A stretch of 8,122 nt of DNA, from assembly GCA_018334855.1 (NCBI GenBank), contig JAGXLE010000056.1:1-8122 (forward strand), written 5' to 3'. Below the pieces are notes generated by a model that did no database searches, had not been told where the DNA came from, and saw only the letters and a list, made by a program, of their open reading frames with translations. Shown here piece by piece: positions 4,565 through 8,122 of the stretch. The position numbers were made by a program, and so were the translations under genes. Origin of the DNA: Desulfobacterales bacterium (lineage in GTDB: Bacteria > Desulfobacterota > Desulfobacteria > Desulfobacterales > Desulfosalsimonadaceae). How positions within the stretch are numbered: the stretch's first letter is position 1; each line of letters starts with the position of its first letter.

Positions 4565-6514
4565 ATGCGAGATTTTGAAACAGTTGAAGTCACCACCGAC
4601 CTTCTGATCATCGGCCCCGGCATGGCCGGCTCGGGTGCCTGTGTTGAGGCCGCGCACTGGGCGAAACAAAATAACCTCACGATAACCGTGGTGGATAAAG
4701 CCGCAATGGAACGAAGCGGTGCCGTGGCCATGGGGCTTTCGGCCATCAACCAGTACCAGGGCGAAAACACGCCGGTGGATTACCTCAGCTATGTCCGCCA
4801 GGACCTGATGGGCCTGTGCCGCGACGACCTGGTCATGGACATTTCCCGGCACGTCAACGGCTCGGTCCACATGTTTGAGGGCTATGGCCTGCCCCTGTGG
4901 AAGGATGACCAGGGCAATTATGTTCACGAGGGCCGATGGCAGCTTATGATCAACGGGGAGTCCTACAAGGCCATAGTTGCGGAAGCCGGGAAAACCGCAG
5001 TTGGTATTGACAACCTTTATGAACGCGTTTTTATTGTAAAACTGCTGCTGGATAAAAATGATAAAAACCGGGTATGCGGGGCCATCGGCTTCAGCGTCCG
5101 GGAAAACAAGATTTACGTGTTTCATTGCAAGGCCTGCCTGGTTTCTGCCGGCGGGGCGGTACACGTATTCAGACCCCGCTCCACAGGGGAGGGCTTGGGT
5201 CGCGCCTGGTACCCGCCCTGGAACGCAGGCTCCAGCTCATATTTAACCACCACCGCCGGGGCGGAAATGAGCTCCCAGGAGGTGGTCTTTATCCCTGGCC
5301 GGTACAAGGACGGGTATGGCCCGGTTGGCGCGTGGTTCCTGCTGTTCAAGGCAACGGCGACCTCGGCCTCGGGCGTGAACTACATGGCAGAGGGGTTGTC
5401 CGAAGGCGGGGAACTCCACAACTGGGCGCCTTACGGCGAGGTCAAGCCGATTCCCACCTGCCTGCGAAATCACCTGATGATGCAGAAAATGTATTCCGGT
5501 GACGGTCCCATCCTGATCCATACGGACAAGGCGATTGCCAAACTGGCAGAATCCGCACCAAATGAGAAGGCCTACAAAAAGGAGCTGAAAAAGCTTGAAT
5601 CCGAGGCATGGGAGGACTTCCTGGACATGACCATCAGCCAGGCGGTGCTGTGGGCCTCCAAGGACGTCTTCCCCGAAGAGGGTCCTTCGGAAATCATGCC
5701 TTCCGAGCCCTATTTCATCGGTTCCCATTCCGGGGCTTCAGGTGCGTGGACCAGCGGACCGGAAGATCTCCAGACCGCTGAATCCAAATCCGAATATTTC
5801 TGGGGGTACAACCGCATGACCACTGTCAAGGGCCTGTTCACAGCAGGTGATGGGGTTGGCAATTCAAGCCACAAGTTTTCTTCCGGCTCGTTTACCGAGG
5901 GCCGGATTGCCGCCAAAGCGGCCGTCAAATTCTGCGTGGAAAATCCGGAAATGCCTGAAGCGGATCCGGGTAAAATCGACAAGCTCAAGCAGGATATCGT
6001 CACCCCGCTTGAGCACTATGACCAGCATCACGCCTACACCACCCTGGGGGCGGTCAAGAAATGCTACGAACTGCCCGTCGAAGAGGTCAATCCCAACTAT
6101 ATCACCCCGAAAATGGCCATGTTCCGCTTGAACAAGATCATGGACGAATATGTCGCGGGCTGGGGAAACCAGTATAACTGCTCTGAGATGACCCTGAACA
6201 TCGCGCTTCAGGAATTAAAGCGGCTCAAGGAGGACCTTTCCAAGCTGGCCGCACGCAATCTTCACGAATTGATGCGATGCTGGGAAAATATCCACCGGGT
6301 GCAAATCGCCGAAGCCCATACCCGGCACAAGCTTTTCCGCGAGGAAACCCGCTGGCCGGGCTATTATTACCGCACGGATTTCCCGAAGCTGGATGAAAAA
6401 AACTGGGCCGATGTGTTTGTCAATTCCGTTTATGACGAAGAAAAGGACGAATTCCAGGTATTCACACGGCCCAAGCACAGCCTGGTAAATATCCGGGAAG
6501 TGGTTGGAATGTAG
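4565..6514 (+). CDS. aprA: Adenylylsulfate reductase alpha subunit (FAD subunit)
   Basis: The 649-residue flavoprotein subunit of dissimilatory APS reductase (fumarate reductase/succinate dehydrogenase fold). Visible landmarks are the FAD dinucleotide motif GPGMAGSGA (17-25), DKAAMERSGAVAMGLSAIN (44-62), RWQLMINGESYK (124-135), AGGAV (195-199), GRAWYPPWN (212-220), Arg246 in GRYKDGYGP and His388 in GSHSG (by eye the counterparts of the catalytic Arg and His), and the FAD-closing TAGDGVGNSSHKFSSGS (426-442). It therefore looks active. The ATG at 4565 is chosen over an in-frame upstream ATG at 4523 because it follows a strong GGAGGGGGAGG site and does not overlap aprB. Similarity is closest, from memory, to Desulfobacterales AprA, though FTEGR after SGS and the C-terminal end differ from the common form. 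No sat or qmoABC is adjacent. With the sigma54 promoter this suggests a conditional or secondary copy (inference). Confidence 0.95.
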   Translation: MRDFETVEVTTDLLIIGPGMAGSGACVEAAHWAKQNNLTITVVDKAAMERSGAVAMGLSAINQYQGENTPVDYLSYVRQDLMGLCRDDLVMDISRHVNGSVHMFEGYGLPLWKDDQGNYVHEGRWQLMINGESYKAIVAEAGKTAVGIDNLYERVFIVKLLLDKNDKNRVCGAIGFSVRENKIYVFHCKACLVSAGGAVHVFRPRSTGEGLGRAWYPPWNAGSSSYLTTTAGAEMSSQEVVFIPGRYKDGYGPVGAWFLLFKATATSASGVNYMAEGLSEGGELHNWAPYGEVKPIPTCLRNHLMMQKMYSGDGPILIHTDKAIAKLAESAPNEKAYKKELKKLESEAWEDFLDMTISQAVLWASKDVFPEEGPSEIMPSEPYFIGSHSGASGAWTSGPEDLQTAESKSEYFWGYNRMTTVKGLFTAGDGVGNSSHKFSSGSFTEGRIAAKAAVKFCVENPEMPEADPGKIDKLKQDIVTPLEHYDQHHAYTTLGAVKKCYELPVEEVNPNYITPKMAMFRLNKIMDEYVAGWGNQYNCSEMTLNIALQELKRLKEDLSKLAARNLHELMRCWENIHRVQIAEAHTRHKLFREETRWPGYYYRTDFPKLDEKNWADVFVNSVYDEEKDEFQVFTRPKHSLVNIREVVGM

Positions 6515-6563
6515 CAAATCTGCGGATCGGATGCGCTGTTATAATGCCATGCAGACATCCTCC

Positions 6564-6601
6564 TGGGCAGCCACGCAACCGTCTCCTTGCGTGGCTGTCT
6601 A
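6564..6601 (+). terminator. Strong stem-loop after aprA (possible terminator without T-run)
   Basis: AGCCACGCAA (6569-6578) pairs perfectly with TTGCGTGGCT (6587-6596) around an 8-base loop. C6568-G6597 and a few further pairs with wobbles can extend the stem to about 15 bp. It lies 50 bases past the aprA stop, where a terminator is expected. Neither strand has a T-run after the stem, so it may act as a 3'-end stabiliser or a partial terminator rather than a full intrinsic one. A smaller stem, AACCGG-AACAG-CCGGTT (6604-6620), follows at once. Confidence 0.5.
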
Positions 6602-6647
6602 AAAACCGGAACAGCCGGTTCATGCAGTCACAAAAGGAGGTTTCCGA

Positions 6648-7016
6648 ATGAATCCGCCAACCTTAACCGACCACCCTCCGATCGAACGGGTGGGCGAGGT
6701 CTATGTCGGAGTCTTTCCCATCACCCTGCCCGGTGAATCCGCACAGGCGGAAACGATCCTTGCCGGCTATCAGCGGGATCCGGACAATCCGGGACAGGAC
6801 CGGGTCCGGGCTACCGTGGAGACACATGCCTCGGCTGTACCGGACCTGATTGATATGTGCGACGCCATTGTGGCCCGGCAAAAAGAAATCGATTCCTTTC
6901 GACTTTTAAAATTTGACCGCAACGGCGTCCACGAACTGGATCCCCGGGATTTCCGGGATCAACATGCGTATGCGACCGGGACAGGGCCGGCCGCATACCG
7001 GAGCCGAGTCTGTTAA
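6648..7016 (+). CDS. Hypothetical protein
   Basis: A 122-residue acidic, soluble protein I do not recognise. It starts with a Pro-rich stretch, then a strand-like EVYVGVFPITL (about 16-26), a helix-like middle AVPDLIDMCDAIVARQKEIDS, and a polar tail. There is no signal peptide, membrane segment or metal-binding motif. AAAGGAGG (about 6633-6640) gives a strong ribosome binding site seven bases before the ATG. It lies 133 bases after aprA beyond a stem-loop, and 53 bases before the next plus-strand gene, with which it may form a pair. Read-through from the aprBA promoter is possible because the stem-loop lacks a T-run. Reality as a gene rests on the ribosome binding site and the clean frame. 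Confidence 0.65.
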   Translation: MNPPTLTDHPPIERVGEVYVGVFPITLPGESAQAETILAGYQRDPDNPGQDRVRATVETHASAVPDLIDMCDAIVARQKEIDSFRLLKFDRNGVHELDPRDFRDQHAYATGTGPAAYRSRVC

Positions 7017-7069
7017 AACCGAGGGGCCTCCGGCAATCCTTTTACCCGCATCGGTCAGGAAGGGCTCAT

Positions 7070-7348
7070 ATGATAAAGGCAGAATGGCAGAACGCAGACG
7101 GTACCCCCGAAGGCGTCGAGCACCCCCGGTGGTATGATGAAGGTTACGCCGCAGGCTACAGGTTTGCCCTGGAGGAAGCCGAGTATGACGATATCGCGGC
7201 CATTGCCCGGGCCGAAGGCATACCGGCCGGGTGGGACCTTTTCCGGGCGGAAATCCTCAACGAGTACCTCGGCGCGCCCGGTTTTGATTTTTCCGAATAT
7301 GCAGACGGATTCAGCCGGGCATGCATTGATCTGTTTAGAAAAATTTAA
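7070..7348 (+). CDS. Hypothetical protein
   Basis: A 92-residue acidic, soluble protein, unrecognised. Aromatic and acidic residues recur: WYDEGYAAGYRFALEEAEYDD (about 21-41; Y22, Y26 and Y30 evenly spaced), then IAAIARAEGIPAGWDLFRAEILNEYLG, then a helix-like FDFSEYADGFSRACIDLFRKI at the end. It looks all-helical. AGGAAGGG (7057-7064) precedes the ATG by five bases. It probably follows the 6648-7016 gene on the same transcript. Its TAA (7346-7348) overlaps the stop of the convergent gene at 7345 by four bases, sharing the palindrome TTAA. Confidence 0.7.
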   Translation: MIKAEWQNADGTPEGVEHPRWYDEGYAAGYRFALEEAEYDDIAAIARAEGIPAGWDLFRAEILNEYLGAPGFDFSEYADGFSRACIDLFRKI

Positions 7349-7617
7349 CCTTGCGGGGCACCTGACAATCTCGCCCGGTATACGGAGAATTGCGGCGATT
7401 TCAGGATATTGGCCTGAACCCGCGCCAGGGTGGCCCCGTCTTTGCAGACGATCAGGTAGCAGCGGCACTGCCGGTTGCAGTTTTCACAGTAATAGTTTTC
7501 ATCAAGAATATTTCCGCATGCGCAAAATGGCTGCATCACAAGTTCCCCGTTTTCCAGGTACGCCCGGTAATAGTCCTCGCGACCGGCTTTGTTGTCGATT
7601 GTTTGACTCGAATTCAT
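7345..7617 (-). CDS. Small cysteine-rich (zinc-ribbon-like) protein
   Basis: A 90-residue protein with a dense cysteine block: Cys32-x-Cys34, Cys44-x2-Cys47, Cys51-x-Cys53 and Cys58. CxC...CxxC is a plausible zinc site, with extra cysteines left for a second ligand set. The C-terminal part (ATLARVQANILKSPQFSVYR) looks like a helix-strand DNA- or protein-contact segment of unknown role. Two starts are possible; ATG at 7617 is preferred because GGAGAAG (minus strand 7630-7624) lies six bases before it, whereas GTG at 7620 would be only three bases away. It overlaps the 7070-7348 gene at its 3' end by four bases and faces away from the 7648 gene, only 30 bases distant. Function unknown. Confidence 0.65.
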   Translation of the reverse strand: MNSSQTIDNKAGREDYYRAYLENGELVMQPFCACGNILDENYYCENCNRQCRCYLIVCKDGATLARVQANILKSPQFSVYRARLSGAPQG

Positions 7618-7647
7618 CACTTACTTCTCCAGAGACAGGAGATTAAA

Positions 7648-7914
7648 ATGTTGGATGCAAAAGCACCAATATGCCCGCATTGCAGACAAAAAATGAAAAA
7701 ATGGCGCGCGCCCGACGCATCCACGTGGCCGGACGCGTTTTTTTATGTTTGCTTTAACGACCAGTGCCCCTATTTCATCCGTGGATGGCAGCATATATGG
7801 CAGCAGCAGAAAACGCGGGCCTCCTACCGCTGCCGCTTTGATCCGCATGTAAACAGGTATGTTCCTTTGCCCGTATGGTCCGGTGACGCGCTCAAGGAAA
7901 ACATTGTCGAATAA
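7648..7914 (+). CDS. Small C4 zinc-finger protein (Ogr/Delta-like pattern)
   Basis: An 88-residue protein with Cys9-x2-Cys12 near the start and Cys35-x4-Cys40 in a YVCFNDQCPYF segment. This spacing and the aromatic residue after the last Cys resemble the Ogr/Delta-like zinc finger. The following RGWQHIWQQQK and PLPVWSGDAL segments resemble a conserved small-protein family of deltaproteobacteria as I recall it; no database check was possible. The start at 7648 follows CAGGAG (7636-7641) by six bases; the frame is open further upstream, but that part is antisense to the neighbouring gene and lacks a ribosome binding site. The protein could bind nucleic acid; this is inference. It diverges from the other cysteine-rich gene across 30 bases. 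Confidence 0.7.
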   Translation: MLDAKAPICPHCRQKMKKWRAPDASTWPDAFFYVCFNDQCPYFIRGWQHIWQQQKTRASYRCRFDPHVNRYVPLPVWSGDALKENIVE

Positions 7915-7943
7915 CCGCGCACATCGGATCAGCGGCCCAGGCA

Positions 7944-8120
7944 TTACCGGATGCCAAGTTCCTGCTTTTTGGCAGCCAGGACACCGGGATTGACTTTGAG
8001 CACGTGCTGGCCGATGAGGCCATATTCAAGCCATTTCATTGCAAACCGGTAGAGCGCCACATCATCGGACCCGATTTTATCGATTTCCCGCGGGTCCGTA
8101 TCAAATTGATGCAGAAAGCC
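7944..8120 (-). CDS. C-terminal end of an unidentified protein (5'-partial)
   Basis: The minus-strand frame is open from the right edge and ends with TAA at 7946-7944, giving 58 residues that begin GFLHQFDTDPREIDKIG and end AAKKQELGIR. The middle (ALYRFAMKWLEYGLIGQHVL) looks helical. I do not recognise the family. The other two minus-strand frames are stopped within this stretch, and the gene ends 29 bases from the convergent 7648-7914 gene, which fits a real gene end. Its start lies outside the window. Confidence 0.55.
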   Translation of the reverse strand, partial: GFLHQFDTDPREIDKIGSDDVALYRFAMKWLEYGLIGQHVLKVNPGVLAAKKQELGIR

Positions 8121-8122
8121 CC

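Noticed and set aside
4541..5728. Long minus-strand open frames (207 and 161 codons) and a 142-codon plus frame within aprA
   Set aside because: They lie wholly inside a confidently identified aprA, lack ribosome binding sites, and have unnatural composition typical of shadow frames in GC-rich coding DNA.
6501..6516. TGGTTGGAATGTAGCA, with GG/GC at sigma54 spacing, over the aprA stop
   Set aside because: Both boxes deviate (TGGTTG and TAGCA), it overlaps coding sequence, and no TGCA-N3-TGCA dyad lies upstream; GG-N10-GC alone is common by chance.
7621..7944. 107-codon minus-strand frame opposite the zinc-finger gene
   Set aside because: The plus-strand frame has C4 zinc-finger spacing and a good ribosome binding site. 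The minus frame has neither and its start would fall within the stop of the neighbouring partial gene.

Overview
The window most likely comes from a sulfate-reducing deltaproteobacterium (Desulfobacterota, probably Desulfobacterales). The main evidence is a complete aprBA pair for adenylylsulfate (APS) reductase whose AprA resembles the Desulfobacterales type. A PAS-AAA-Fis sigma54 activator and a hybrid-kinase tail of a type common in that group agree with this. No rRNA, tRNA, CRISPR array or intact mobile element was seen.

Layout. Positions 3-401 (+) are the C-terminal receiver domain of a hybrid histidine kinase that enters from the left edge. After about 465 bases without a gene comes a DUF1638-family gene (868-1506, +). 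Positions 1693-1890 hold the decayed end of an insertion sequence: 46 residues of a DDE transposase on the minus strand. Then follow, on the minus strand, a small DUF4242-like gene (1927-2241) and a sigma54 enhancer-binding protein (EBP, 2449-3822). Diverging from the EBP across 275 bases is aprB-aprA (4098-6514, +). To the right are five small or partial genes of unknown function: 6648-7016 (+), 7070-7348 (+), 7345-7617 (-), 7648-7914 (+) and 7944-8120 (-, partial).

Central observation. The EBP-aprB intergenic region reads like a textbook sigma54 control region. It has two identical-pattern dyads, TGCA-N3-TGCA, centred at 3891 and 3922 (31 bp, about three helical turns, apart). These are followed by a consensus IHF site (3961-3973) and a full-consensus -24/-12 promoter (TGGCACG-N4-TTGCT, 4007-4022) about 76 bases before aprB. 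A third TGCA-N3-TGCA dyad lies at 2445-2455, over the EBP stop codon. It is upstream of a second good sigma54 promoter (2300-2315, minus) that precedes the small gene 1927-2241. By eye these are the only three such dyads in the window.

I infer a self-contained regulon. The EBP senses a signal through a cysteine-bearing PAS domain and switches on an APS reductase on one side and a small ferredoxin-fold-like protein on the other. Conditional, sigma54-dependent APS reductase without adjacent sat or qmoABC is not the usual arrangement in sulfate reducers, so this may be a specialised second copy.
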